Assembly: GCA_940746715.1 (NCBI GenBank)
Contig: CALNWN010000001.1
Location: 248,001-312,000 of the forward strand
Length of the DNA stretch: 64,000 nucleotides
Reading direction: 5' to 3'
Source of the DNA: an uncultured Paraburkholderia sp.
Lineage (GTDB): Bacteria; Pseudomonadota; Gammaproteobacteria; Burkholderiales; Burkholderiaceae
Shown here: positions 9,397 through 19,030 of the stretch, piece after piece
How positions within the stretch are numbered: position 1 is the stretch's first letter
Layout: the number at the start of each line of letters is the position of its first letter
Made by a program: the position numbers and the translations under genes
Notes under the pieces: model-generated
Told to the model about the DNA's origin: nothing
Seen by the model: only the letters and a program-made list of their open reading frames with translations
Database searches by the model: none

Positions 9397-9434
9397 CCGG
9401 CGCGGCGGCGGCGTGCCGGCGCGGCGGCGGCGTG
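9397..9434. repeat. 19-bp GC-rich tandem duplication
   Basis: A 19-base unit beginning CCGGCGCGGCGGCGG is repeated exactly at 9397-9415 and 9416-9434, with a partial third copy, in the gap between the lipoprotein gene and the SMR gene. Confidence 0.9.
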
Positions 9435-9466
9435 CCGGCGCCCCGCAAAGCCGCCGGCGCCGCGCT

Positions 9467-9804
9467 TCAATGCGCTTGCATCTTCGAAAACATGTTCAGC
9501 ACGGCGCCCCCGCGATGATCAGTCCGAGGCCGATAACGGCCGGCACGTCGGGCATCTGGCCGTACAACAGCAGCGCGACGAGCGTGATCAGCACGATGCC
9601 GGCGCCCGACCACACCGCGTAGACGATGCCGACCGGAATACTGCGCAGCGTGAGCGACAGGCAGTAAAAGGCGACGGCGTAGCCGAGCACGACTACCGCC
9701 GACGGCACGAACCGCGAGAAACCGTCCGACGCCCGCATCGCCGAGGTCGCAATCACTTCGGCCACGATGGCAATGCCAAGCAATGCGTAAGGCGGCACCC
9801 GCAT
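9467..9804 (-). pseudogene. SMR-family multidrug efflux protein, frameshifted near the C-terminus
   Basis: A small four-helix drug/H+ antiporter of the EmrE type. The essential membrane Glu lies in IVAEVIATSAM of helix 1, and RSIPVGIVYAVWSGAGIV is the conserved helix 2-3 region. The frame reaches VIGLGLIIAG and then shifts near 9508 in a GGGG run. The natural end AVLNMFSKMQAH is found in the next frame. It lies four bases downstream of the UPF0303 gene, so the two were probably co-transcribed. Confidence 0.8.
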
Positions 9805-9808
9805 GGGC

Positions 9809-10306
9809 TCAGGCCTTTGCAAGCGCGAGCTTGCTGTAGTCGTGACCGAGGTGGGCGCAGAGCGCCTCCACCACGAACTCGTGGTCGGCGCGCTGCGGCA
9901 GGCCGGAAACGGTGATCGAGCCGATCACGCCCGCGCCCGCAACCGTCAACGGGAACGCGCCGCCGTGCGACGCATATTCGGTGGCGGGCAACCCGTGCTT
10001 GTCGGCGAGCGTGCTGCCCGCCTGCTGCATCTTCAGGCCGATCGCGTACGAACTGCGCCGGAAATGCGCGACCGTGTTGCCCTTGCGGCGCGCCCAGTCC
10101 ACGTTGTCGGGCGTCGCGCCGTCGAGCAGGCTGAAAAAGAGCGGTTGACCAAACGTGCGCACGTCGATGGCCGCCGCGATGCCGCGCGCCTTCGCGACCT
10201 CGTGCAGATAGGCACCGATTTGCTAGGCGCGGTCAGCATCGAATTGAGGAAACACGAGCGCGTGTTCCTGAGCGGCAATGACCTGCAGATCGTGAGCGAT
10301 GTCCAT
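9809..10306 (-). pseudogene. UPF0303 (heme-degrading-domain-like) protein with an in-frame amber codon
   Basis: A 166-codon gene of the UPF0303/DUF336 family. It opens MDIAHDLQVIAAQEHALVFP and later has [20 protein letters not shown] and [13 protein letters not shown]. Codon 28 is TAG (10223-10225) within one uninterrupted frame, directly after FDADRA. A Trp codon (TGG) is the likely ancestor. No frameshift is needed, so this is a point mutation. The family's role is unclear; some relatives bind heme. Confidence 0.85.
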
Positions 10307-10577
10307 GGAACTCCGAGGACGAGTGAAAGTGCAGGCGCGTCGTCGTGCATGGCACGCGGAGTCGTCGCGCGTCTCGCCGCGGTTCGTCGTGCAGACTTCG
10401 CGAACGGCGTGACAACGCATGACGGCGGCGCCGGGAGATTCCGATTCTAGCGCAGCGTCCTCTGCGGGCCTTTCGCGATACGACGCCGGCCACGCATCGC
10501 GCGACCTCTCTGAAAGCGCGTGGGGCCGCAAGCAGCGAGCTGCAGCGTGCACGGTGGCATGCATTCTTAAACGGCTA

Positions 10578-10606
10578 TTGCATCCGCTCGCCGTTTGCCC
10601 TATAAT
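10578..10606 (+). promoter_or_regulatory. sigma-70 promoter of tRNA-fMet
   Basis: TTGCAT at 10578-10583 and a perfect TATAAT at 10601-10606 are separated by 17 bases. They stand 14 bases upstream of the tRNA 5-prime end. The roughly 270 bases between the UPF0303 start and this promoter contain no gene I can support. Confidence 0.75.
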
Positions 10607-10620
10607 TTTCCTTCGACGGA

Positions 10621-10697
<77 letters not shown>

Positions 10698-10783
10698 CAC
10701 CTAGAGACACGTTCCCAGCAGCATAGGCAAGCAGCCGTTCGGAAACGTCGTCGTAGGTGGCAAAGTAAGATCCTTCTCTTACT

Positions 10784-11233
10784 TCAATCCCGATCGGTCC
10801 CATAAGCGGGTCCCATAAGCGTCGCGATGATTGTTCGTGCTTCCGCTGTGGCGTCTCCCGATAACGTCTCCCTTAGCTCTATCGTCTTTTCGCGAACTCG
10901 CCTTGCGATGTCCGTGAACTGGTCCGCGCTTACCTGCGTCTGAACGAGCGTCCGCTGCAATGCTTCCCTCTCTTTTTCCTTCTGCGACAGCGATTCCATA
11001 ATCGCGACGGAAACACCGATCCTTGCCAGTACCGCGGTCAGGTTTGTGATCTCGGTGGTTATTTCGGCGATTTTCTCCCTGACCTGCTTTGCTGATTCCT
11101 GAGCATTGGCACACTCGCCGGCAAAATGCCGCCGCACCGCCGCGTCAATATCCGCTTGCGAATCGTCCGAGCCAAGCTCGTCACCAAGAACTGAAAGCAA
11201 ACGATCATCTGTTTCTTCGCGGGAAATATGCAC
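10784..11233 (-). pseudogene. C-terminal fragment of a probable serine recombinase
   Basis: About 149 residues, highly charged and helical (VREKIAEITTEITNLTAVLA, LSQKEKEREALQRTLVQTQV), like the coiled-coil tail of large serine recombinases. No resolvase catalytic domain or recombinase domain precedes it. The frame's first residues abut the terminase fragment. A 13-bp tandem duplication (10796-10821) alters the very C-terminus. The assignment rests on the coiled-coil pattern and the phage-like context, so it is tentative. Confidence 0.5.
10796..10821. repeat. 13-bp direct tandem duplication
   Basis: GGTCCCATAAGCG is repeated exactly at 10796-10808 and 10809-10821, within the 3-prime end of the recombinase-like fragment; 13 is not a multiple of three, so it shifts the tail frame. 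Confidence 0.95.
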
Positions 11234-11249
11234 GCCTTTCCGCTCGCGC

Positions 11250-11423
11250 GCGGATGAGGAATCGCCAACGTATCGCGCGATGGTTCGGGACTGGTACAGG
11301 TCCGTCGTCTATCCGCGTCTGGCCGAAGATTCGATTCTGATTGTCATGCACACGCGCTGGCATGAAGACCACCTTGCCGGGTGGCTGTTGACCGAACACG
11401 CGCAAGAGAACGCAATACCGTGA
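11250..11423 (+). pseudogene. phage terminase large subunit fragment
   Basis: The translated segment SPTYRAMVRDWYRSVVYPRL followed by SILIVMHTRWHEDHLAGWLL is the characteristic ATPase-coupling region of phage TerL proteins (the TRWHEDDLAGRL block). Only about 58 codons remain; neither the Walker A region nor the nuclease domain is present. It marks a prophage remnant between the tRNA and the CDI locus. Confidence 0.7.
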
Positions 11424-11635
11424 AACATCAATCAACGAAAAAGCAACACGACCGGGCCGACCGCTACACCCAACTGGCAATGTCTACCCTCAAGCGCTGC
11501 GATGTGTCTATCGCGCAGTTCCGCGCCGTCTCACTTCTCTCCGCAAACATCCTTCGCAATCCCGCCATTACGATCGAAGACCGCGCCAATGAGCGGACCG
11601 CACTTTTACTTCTACTCGATACCGTCGAGAATTAA
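11420..11635 (+). CDS. small phage-associated hypothetical protein
   Basis: A 71-residue frame starting at a GTG that overlaps the terminase-fragment stop (GTGA). It is helical and cytosolic (DRYTQLAMSTLKRCDVSIAQ, RANERTALLLLLDTVEN). The stop codon at 11633 is followed in the same frame by 54 more sense codons (see the next entry). The function is unknown. Confidence 0.4.
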   Translation: MKHQSTKKQHDRADRYTQLAMSTLKRCDVSIAQFRAVSLLSANILRNPAITIEDRANERTALLLLLDTVEN

Positions 11636-11797
11636 ACCGCAGACAGCGAGGTCTGGCGTGAACTGGTGGGAGCAATCGTGCAGGATGCGCGAAGCCTGCC
11701 GGATATGCGCCTGAGTGCCGACGAAGCGTTCAAGCTGATGGACGAAACGCCAGGCATCCTGCGCCGTTCGTATATCCAGCAGGCGCAGCGCGCCTAG
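11636..11797 (+). pseudogene. in-frame continuation without a start codon
   Basis: Directly after the TAA at 11633-11635 the same frame reads TADSEVWRELVGAIVQDARS to ETPGILRRSYIQQAQRA before a TAG. It looks like real helical protein but has no initiation site. Either a stop codon has split one gene, or a deletion has joined the tail of another phage gene here. Confidence 0.35.
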
Positions 11798-12857
11798 AAC
11801 TGCGCCGTCAACTGAAACCCGACCGTCCATCGCGCGGTCGGGAATCCCTCCGGTTTGTAGATCGGCGTACCGGCGAACAGGTCGTAAGTCACGCCGACAT
11901 AATTGGCCGGCAGGCCGCCGCGAATACCCACTACCGCTCCTGCAAGTTGCGTCCCCACCAGTGCCGCCGTGTTCGGTCCGAACACGCGCCCGTAGTCGAT
12001 CCTCGCATACAGCATTTGTCCCGTCTGGAAAACCGGCCATTGCAATTCGTTGCACCAGTAGAAGCCGCGTTCTGCCGCGAGCATCGTTTCGCCATCGAAA
12101 CCGCGAACGGTATAGCGGCTGCCGATAGTCAGATCGTCGATGTAGAACAGCGTGTCGTCCGTGAACTGACCGTGAAACGTCGTGACGTACCGGAATGGCT
12201 GGTTCGCGATGGCGAACGGGACCGACAGGTTCGCGTCGAGCACGGCCATATGGAAGCGGTACGTCGGGCCGTTGACATAGGGGTCTGGCGTCGCGCCAAG
12301 ACCACCGATGCCCTGACGATACGCAAGTGTCCCGTCAAACTGCGCAGCGCCGAGGTAATGGCGGTCAGTCACGCCAAGCTCGAGAAACGTGTTGTTACGC
12401 GCTTGCGTCGGTATCGTTGTGTCGTCGATAAAGCTGTCGCCGAAGCGCTTCGATAGCTGCACATAGCCGCCGAGCACGTCGTTTTGATCGCGCGAGATAA
12501 CGCGCGCGATGCGCAGCGCCGCAGTCTGCGAATTGCCGCTCGACACGAAGGTCTGGTTCACGCCCGCGATGTTCTGGTAGTACGTGTTCGTGTTACCCGA
12601 GAGTGTCGCGGTCCAGTACCCCCACGGCACAGAGTAGGAACCGTTGAAGCCGTGCGAACCGAGCGCCTTGTTGCCGAACGACAAATCCTGATTCGCGCCA
12701 ACAGTAAAAATATCGTTCAGGCCAAACGGGTTGTCGATTCCGAGGCTGATGTTGCCTTGCCATTTGCCTGCCGACTCCGTACCCGAGTTGTCCACGGAAG
12801 CGACGAATGTCCAGGGCTTCGAGCGCCTGACCAATACGACGACATCGCTTTCGCCTA
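11794..12857 (-). pseudogene. bcpB: TpsB outer-membrane transporter of a CDI system, 5-prime end deleted
   Basis: The beta-barrel half of a FhaC/ShlB-type two-partner secretion transporter. It has GESDVVVLVRRSKPWTF at the start, the L6 motif RYTVRGF around residue 240 and a terminal aromatic (TAQF) for BAM insertion. About 200 residues are gone: the signal peptide, plug helix and both POTRA domains. The frame continues upstream directly into the orphan toxin module (GFGGF then ILGESDVVV), so a deletion joint lies at about 12857. Translocation cannot work without the POTRA domains. Confidence 0.85.
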
Positions 12858-13529
12858 GGATGAATCCACCAAAGCCTACACCGACTTCAATAGAAGTATC
12901 GCCACCGATGGCGTGGGTACCTCCAATACATCCACCGTATGCGCAGACATTTCCGCCAAATGACCCACCGAGATAGCTGTTTTGTCTGCTTGAATAGTGG
13001 GAGCCTTGTTAACAGCGGCAGCAATGACACCAAAAGTGATAGCGGCAGCAGGTGCCACCGGAACAGCACCGCCTCCGCCCATGTAGACGTTGCCGTTGTG
13101 CAAGTTGACAGCGATGCTTGCTGAACCACCGAATGCTGATCCAGCAATGGCTAAGTAATCAAGCTTACCCGGTTGGGTAGCAAGCACATTCGAAACAAAT
13201 GCATTGCTGTCAGCCTTTGAATCGTCCGCGCCATATTTGAACAGGCTGCTACCTGATGTTTGTCTCACCATACCGCCAGCACCAGCCGTCGAGAAGAATG
13301 TCCCGTTGTAGCTCTGCAATTGCGATTGTTCGACTATATAGTTCGCGCCTTCCTGCTCCAGCGCCGTATATTTCGCATAATCAGCCGTACCGGGCGCGTA
13401 TTCCGCCGCGCAGTGAACTAGAGCGCATTCCGCCACTTCCAGACGATGTTCTTTGTCCACGCCGCCGTTCGCTAATTTCTTGATTACTGCCTTCTCGTCC
13501 TGATGCAACTGACGGTTAAACCGGTTCAT
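12858..13529 (-). pseudogene. orphan CDI toxin tip module
   Basis: It begins exactly at the recombination motif (MNRFNRQLHQDEKAVIKKLA), the counterpart of RYNRQLHPDEKPAIKNLA in the main BcpA. It then follows the same plan: HRLEVAECALVHCAAEYAPG, later SIAVNLHNGNVYMGGGGAV. Such promoterless tips normally serve as a reservoir for toxin switching. Near 12960 the frame shifts: the expected CAYGGCIGGTHAIGG to VGVGFGGF lies in the next frame and runs on into bcpB. No immunity gene of its own follows. The tip resembles polymorphic toxin type 22. Confidence 0.75.
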
Positions 13530-13559
13530 GGATTAGCCGCAAAATCTTTGGTTCCTGCG

Positions 13560-13968
13560 TTAAATTCCATGCTCACCGAGTAAATATCCTTCTCCGAACC
13601 CTTCCCAGAAACTTTGCCCGCTTTCCTGGAAATCAATGCTTTCATTTCGTTTTTGCACATTAACATATACTTGAGAATTTTCTTCGACAGAAGTCCAGCC
13701 TTTAGCTGCAAGATAGTCCTTGAGCATGACCGCCTTTTTTCTCCCCAAGTTGAAGCATCGACGTTGTAAAGTGCAAGAGCAGCACCGGTTTTAGCGTTTT
13801 CATGTTTAGACAGGATCGTCCCATTCTTGAACATAAAATCCAAATCCGAAACCATCGCCTCCAATTTTCCTTCTGCCACTGTACGGGAGGGCGTCCGTGT
13901 GATGATCCAAATCGTCAGTGTGATCCACAACATCAGCAGCATCAAATTCCTTAGGAAATATTTTTCAC
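13560..13968 (-). pseudogene. bcpI: putative CDI immunity gene, two homopolymer frameshifts
   Basis: Its position directly after the toxin C-terminus, with AAGGAG overlapping the bcpA stop, is where the immunity gene belongs. A GTG start (13968) gives KNI, and a missing T in a T4 run (about 13957) restores LRNLMLLMLWITLTIWIITR, a membrane helix. A missing A in an A7 run (about 13738) joins NVDASTWGE to KKAVMLKDYLAAKGWTSVEE. The natural end is YLLGEHGI at 13560. Base composition is noticeably AT-richer than the surroundings, as is usual for imported toxin-immunity cassettes. Confidence 0.7.
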
Positions 13969-13978
13969 GTGCAGCTCC

Positions 13979-16900
13979 TTATTGTTTTTTGAGTGGATTT
14001 GAAATCTGACCTGAGTAGCCGAATGCAGCATTGCCGTCAACATTGGGAGCCTTTGTAAATCCTCCAAAACCTATTCCGAATTCAAAAGCGGTTGATCCTC
14101 CCATGCTGTGATTGACACCTAGACATGCACCGAAAGCGCACCCACTCTCGCCAGCAGACTGACCAGAAAGAAATTCATCGGTAAGCTTCCCCTTATCTAG
14201 TGAGTTTTGACCGACGTTATCGGTAATAACTCCTGCCGTGATGGCTCCTCCTGCGGAGCGAGACGCGGCAATGGATGCGCCGTAATAGACGTTTCCGTTG
14301 TGCGTATTAATTGTCAAGCCGCCACCAACCCCGGCACCGTATTGGATAGTCACATAATCGACTGACCCCGGACGTTGTGCTGCCATTGCCGCAAGTGACG
14401 ACTTATGGTCAGCCTGCGCATCACCTGCACTGTACTTGAACATACTGCTACCCGGTGTCTGCTGCACCATACCGCCATAGCCAGTTGTCGAGAAGTACGT
14501 CCCGTTGTAGTTCTTGAGTTGTGCCTGTTCACTTGTAAAGGCTGCGCCTTCGGTTTGCAGCGCTGAATATTTAGCATAGTCCGCCGTTCCCGGCGCATAC
14601 TCGGCCGCGCACTGAACAAGCGCGCACGCTGCCGCCTCAAGACGATGTTCCTTATCGGGGTCCCCGTTGGCGAGGTTTTTGATCGCCGGCTTTTCATCCG
14701 GGTGCAACTGTCGATTGTAGCGATCAACGTCATACCCCGACACCGCACCCGCGTTCCCACCCACCGCACCACCTATACCCGTCGCAATTGCATTCGCCAC
14801 AATGTTGCCGAGTGCCTGGTTCATGTCCGCGTTGCCGGTTGGGTTCGAACCTTCAATTGCACCGCTGAGTTCGTTCAGCTTGCCCGCAGCAATCGACGCA
14901 ATACCCGCACCGGCCGCGCCACCCACGGCGTTATCGCCCGCGAGACCGGTCACGATAGCCGCGCCCGCCGCCTGCATTTCCGCCCGCGCAATGCCGCCTT
15001 CCTTCCATGCGTCCATCCCAGCCTGGTCGCCGTTGGCCTTCGCCTCGTCATACTTCGATTGTGCAAAATCGCCGACGCGGCGCGAGACCGCTTCGCCGGC
15101 CGCGCTCGCTGCCGCCAACATGTCCGACTGCCTGTCGAGCAGGTTGTTCACGTCAGGCAGTTTCGCGACCGTGCCATAACTGGGTTCGACCTTCACTTCG
15201 GGCGCTGCACCGTTTGCCAGTGCGCCGAGCCCGTTCGCCGCGTCGAGCGCGCTGCTTGCCGCGGCCATGCCGTGCAGCGCGGCCGCGCGATCGTTCTGGC
15301 TATGACTGGCTGCATGCGCCTGGTCGCCCGTATTCGATATCGCATCGAGTACGGGCGACTTGACGGCCAGCGTGAACCCGCTCTTGTCGACGGACTGCGT
15401 CTCGTCATGGTGCATTGTGTCGGTCGCCGCGTCGATGATGACGTTTGCGCCCGTGCCGGTGACATTCTTCGCGGCGATCAGGTCGCGCTACCCGTGACGT
15501 GCAGGTCATTGCCCGCGACGATGCTCAGATTTCCGTTGAGCGAGCCGACCGTGCTGCCTGTATTGGTCACCTACGATGTGTTCGCCGTATTAGTCTGCGT
15601 CTGGGTGCCGACCGAGATGCCGATGCCGCCGCCCGCACCCAAGCCGGACTGACGCTCGCGGTAGTAGCCCGACGTGGTGTGATTGTCCTGCGTCGTCGTA
15701 ATATTCACGTCGTGCGTGGTATTGAGCGACACGTCGTTCGTGGCGACGATTGTGCTGCCCGCGACGTTGATATCCTTGCCGCTTGCGATTTTGACGGCGT
15801 CGGCGGATACCAGACTTCCTTGCGACAGCGTGGTGGTCGAGTTGCTCGAACTCGCCACATCCTTGCCACTCAGACCGTTGCTGTGTTGATGCTGCTCCTG
15901 TTCGTTGCTGACATGCGTTTCCGTTGCCGTGCCAATGTTGACGTTGCCCCCTGCGGCGAGCGTCGCGGTGCCCTTGTCGAGCGTGATCGCGCTGCCCGTG
16001 ACGTTCATGTCCTTGCCCTACCGAGGTTGCCGCCGACGTTCAGATTGCCCGCGTTCTGCTCAAAACGTTGCCGCCCGTCACGATGACCGCATTGCCAGCG
16101 ACATTCAGGTTCGCGACGGGGCCGAGCGTCGTCGTGGTGCGTGTCGCGCCGGTCGCGCTGACCTAGTTGACGGTCTTCACCGCCGTGTTCAGCAGCAGGT
16201 CGCCGCTGTTTGCAGCCAGCGCAAGCGCACCGTTCGCGGAATTCGTCGCGCCCGCGAGATTGACCGCCGCGCCGCTTACGCTCGCATTGCCGCCCGCCAC
16301 ATTGCGGCCCATCGCCGTGACTGCGCCGGACGCGCTCACATTCAAGTCGCCTGATTGCGCCAGCGAGCCGTCGCCGTTCACGCCCGCCGCGAGCGTGCCG
16401 GTCGAACTGACCGAACCCGCGCTTGCAGTCGTGTTCTGCTGCGCCGCAACCATGCCGCTGTTCGTCAGCGCGCCCGCCGTGGTCAGGCTGACGTTCTGCT
16501 GCGCGTAGGTCGTGCCGCTGTTGTCGATGTCCTGTGCATTCGCGACGATATTGCCGCTCGCGTTCGTCTGGCCTGCCAGCACCAGCTTGCTCGCCGTGGT
16601 CAGCACGAGGTCGCCCGATTGCGCGGCCGTGATGCCCTTGAGCGAAATACCGACACCCAATTCCGTCCCGACCAACTGGATGCGGTTGGCGTACATTCCT
16701 CCGAGATTGCTGACGTCGATCGAGACACCCGGCGCTGCGCCATCGGCCGCAATCGGCGTTGCATTGAGCGTGTTGTAGTCGACGCTGTTCGCGCCGGTTA
16801 CGACGTCTAGAATCGCGCCGCGCTGCTGAATGTCGAACTGGTTGTAGGTATTGACCGACACGCCAGCGCCAGACGGACGGTTAATGTTCACCTGGTCGAA

Positions 16901-17140
16901 CCCGTTCGGCGTCTGGATGACGGTCGGGGCGTGCGCGCCGCCCGCAACGATCTGCGCGAACGACAGCATGGGTGCGAGCGCCAGCAGTGCAACAGGCAGC
17001 AGACGACGAAGCGATTGAAGGACGCCGGACGATCTTGCCCCGCGGGTCTCTCCTGATTTTCCTGCCGCCGTCGCCGTTTCTTCGACGGCGACAAGCATGT
17101 TTCGCGAACGACTATAGACCAGGCGATAACACCGATTCAT
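13979..17140 (-). pseudogene. bcpA: CDI exoprotein BcpA/CdiA, degenerate and internally deleted
   Basis: It starts with the extended signal peptide MNRCYRLVYSRSRNMLVAVE, followed by the TPS domain (GAHAPTVIQTPNGFDQVNIN, NTYNQFDIQQRGAIL). Filamentous haemagglutinin repeats then break at TAG codons (16163 and 15571) and at frameshifts near 16050, 16020 and 15490. The pretoxin region (DVDRYNRQLHPDEKPAI) and a toxin tip with NTHNGNVYYGASIA and NHSMGGSTAFEFGIGFGG are intact to the stop. The remaining 3.2 kb is about a third of the usual length, so much of the repeat rod is lost or collapsed in assembly. Confidence 0.85.
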
Positions 17141-17434
17141 TGAAGCAATCCCGCAGAATGTTATCTTTCGATTCTTGCGGCGCTTCTGAAATAAATGTGT
17201 CAAGGATCGTCAATGCGGTGGCATTTTCGGATTCGTCCGATAAACCCAATGCGCAATGGAATCGTTCCGTGGCTTTTCGGCCACATGGGGAAAAAGAGCC
17301 CGCATTGCGCGGGCCCTCAAAAGGCCCAGCAAGCCATTCCGAGGGGTTACTCATGGGCTTGACGCGTATCGTCGACGACAGGCAAACGACACTGAAACTA
17401 CTGTATGCAATGTCCTTTGCCAGAAGCCATACGA

Positions 17435-17716
17435 CTAGTCTGAAAAGGCGCGGGTTTCCCGTCGTCGCAAGTGAGTACGCACGCCATCGAGAAAGGCGTC
17501 CAAAATGACAGAGAGTTTCGGCACCAGATGCGGCTGGTCATGATCCATCGCGATGACCTTCTCGACAATGGCGCGCGCCTCGCCCGTCGCCAAGGCGAAC
17601 CGACCGGCAGTCGCGATCAGTTCCTCGGGTACAGGCGAATTTGGGTGATCGCGGAAAAGTTTCACTTTCGCCGTTCGGCTATTCGACCGACCAAAAACCT
17701 GAGCCTGACGGGACAC
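17435..17716 (-). CDS. hypothetical protein in accessory region
   Basis: A 93-residue frame starting at GTG (17716), cytosolic, with a helical core (EELIATAGRFALATGEARAI, LSVILDAFLDGVRTHLRRRE). No family is recognised. The roughly 290 bases between it and bcpA hold no gene I can support. It may belong to the same island as the CDI locus. Confidence 0.4.
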   Translation of the reverse strand: MSRQAQVFGRSNSRTAKVKLFRDHPNSPVPEELIATAGRFALATGEARAIVEKVIAMDHDQPHLVPKLSVILDAFLDGVRTHLRRRETRAFSD

Positions 17717-17784
17717 TTCGTCTGGCTATTGGAGACACGGTACAGAAAGGTTGTTGTCAGTTGTTGAAGGTTAGGTATTTATCC

Positions 17785-18087
17785 TCAACGACGACGGCGC
17801 GTGGCTTGCGCAATGATGCGCGCTTCGTCCACGTCGTCGTCTTCAACTTCAGGGAATCCAGGGAGCTCAAACTTGCGCGGCACAGGCGGCGTCATGCGCC
17901 GGCATTCGCCCGCCACGCGTGACGCAGCATCGTTCAATGGTGCAGCGGCCGATGTCAGCCGGTCGAACCCGCCGCTTCTTGCCACTGTGAGCGCGGAATC
18001 CAGCACTCTCGATAGTGCCGGCATCTGCTCGCGCGAGCGCTGGACTTCGAAAATCAGGCGACGAATATTTTCGTCATGCCGGCGCAC
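17785..18087 (-). CDS. hypothetical protein in accessory region
   Basis: A 100-residue basic-then-acidic protein (MRRHDENIRRLIFEVQRSRE at the N-terminus, EVEDDDVDEARIIAQATRRR at the C-terminus). It has no signal peptide or membrane segment. It lies upstream of and in the same direction as the preceding small gene and may share its transcript. The function is unknown. Confidence 0.4.
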   Translation of the reverse strand: MRRHDENIRRLIFEVQRSREQMPALSRVLDSALTVARSGGFDRLTSAAAPLNDAASRVAGECRRMTPPVPRKFELPGFPEVEDDDVDEARIIAQATRRRR

Positions 18088-18463
18088 GGCAATGGCGCAT
18101 CAGCGGATGAGTACGGGCGCTGCCGAAGTCGCACAGCGCGGCGGCCGGCCAGTCGGCATTTTTTTCAGCGTGCGGCCAGACGTGTCTCCGGGTGAAAAAT
18201 CTACCGCAACCAATAGCGCAGCACGCGCCTCCAGAGTCAGCTGGCTGCAATGCCGAAAGCAACGTCGAGACAGCATTGAAGGCTTGCCAATCAAACCGGC
18301 AGGCCTTTTTTGTTTGCGCCGCCCTTCACGCACCGCCTTGCCCTCGCGCTTGCCCGCACCGCAGTTCACCGCGCAGTTCGCGCCATTCCCCGCCCTTCGC
18401 ACCCGCCGCAAAACCGCACCGCACGAGTGATAAACTCTTAGCATACTTTCTCGTCCCCTTCCT
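18088..18463. other. intergenic region with an orphan rightward terminator
   Basis: This 376-base gap lies between a leftward small gene and the rightward Nudix gene. Apart from the terminator at 18279-18311 I see no gene. A TTAGCATAC element near 18438 could be the -10 region of the Nudix promoter, but this is weak. Confidence 0.4.
18279..18311 (+). terminator. rho-independent terminator (rightward)
   Basis: AAGGCTTGCC (18279-18288) pairs with GGCAGGCCTT (18298-18307) with one bulge, around a nine-base loop, and is followed by a T run. No rightward gene upstream uses it, so it may be left over from a lost gene. Confidence 0.6.
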
Positions 18464-19009
18464 ATGAAATTCTGTTCTGTCTGCGGCCACGGCGTCAGCC
18501 TGAGCATTCCGCCGGGCGACAACCGCGAGCGCTTCGTGTGCGGCAGTTGCGGCACCGTGCACTATCAGAATCCGCGCAACGTCGTCGGCACCGTTCCGGT
18601 TTGGGACGACAAGGTGCTGCTGTGCCGCCGCGCCATCGAACCGCGCTACGGCTACTGGACGCTGCCCGCGGGTTTCATGGAAATGGGCGAGACCACCGCC
18701 GAGGCCGCCTCGCGCGAAACGCTCGAGGAAGCCGGCGCGCGCGTCGAGGTGCAGAACCTCTTTTCGCTGCTGAACGTGCCGCACGTGCACCAGGTGCATC
18801 TGTTCTACATGGCGCGCCTGCTCGATCTGGACGTCGCCGCGGGCGAGGAAAGCCTCGAAGTGAGGCTCTTCGAGGAACGCGACATTCCGTGGGACGAGAT
18901 TGCGTTTCCCACCGTCGGGCAAACGCTGCGTTTCTTTTTCGCCGACCGCGCGGCCGGCAGTTTCGGGCTGCATACCGGCGACATCTTCCGCTCGCTGCGC
19001 GAAGGCTGA
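18464..19009 (+). CDS. Nudix hydrolase with zinc-ribbon N-terminus
   Basis: A 181-residue protein. Two CxxC pairs (CSVC and CGSC, residues 4-7 and 26-29) make a zinc ribbon. The Nudix box is complete (GFMEMGETTAEAASRETLEE, then AGA) at about residues 66-88. The zinc-ribbon arrangement recalls NADH-pyrophosphatase-like Nudix enzymes, but the substrate is uncertain. The reading frame is intact. The gene begins a rightward block ending 22 bases before aat. Confidence 0.9.
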   Translation: MKFCSVCGHGVSLSIPPGDNRERFVCGSCGTVHYQNPRNVVGTVPVWDDKVLLCRRAIEPRYGYWTLPAGFMEMGETTAEAASRETLEEAGARVEVQNLFSLLNVPHVHQVHLFYMARLLDLDVAAGEESLEVRLFEERDIPWDEIAFPTVGQTLRFFFADRAAGSFGLHTGDIFRSLREG

Positions 19010-19030
19010 GCTTTCACTGAGCGACTCCGC

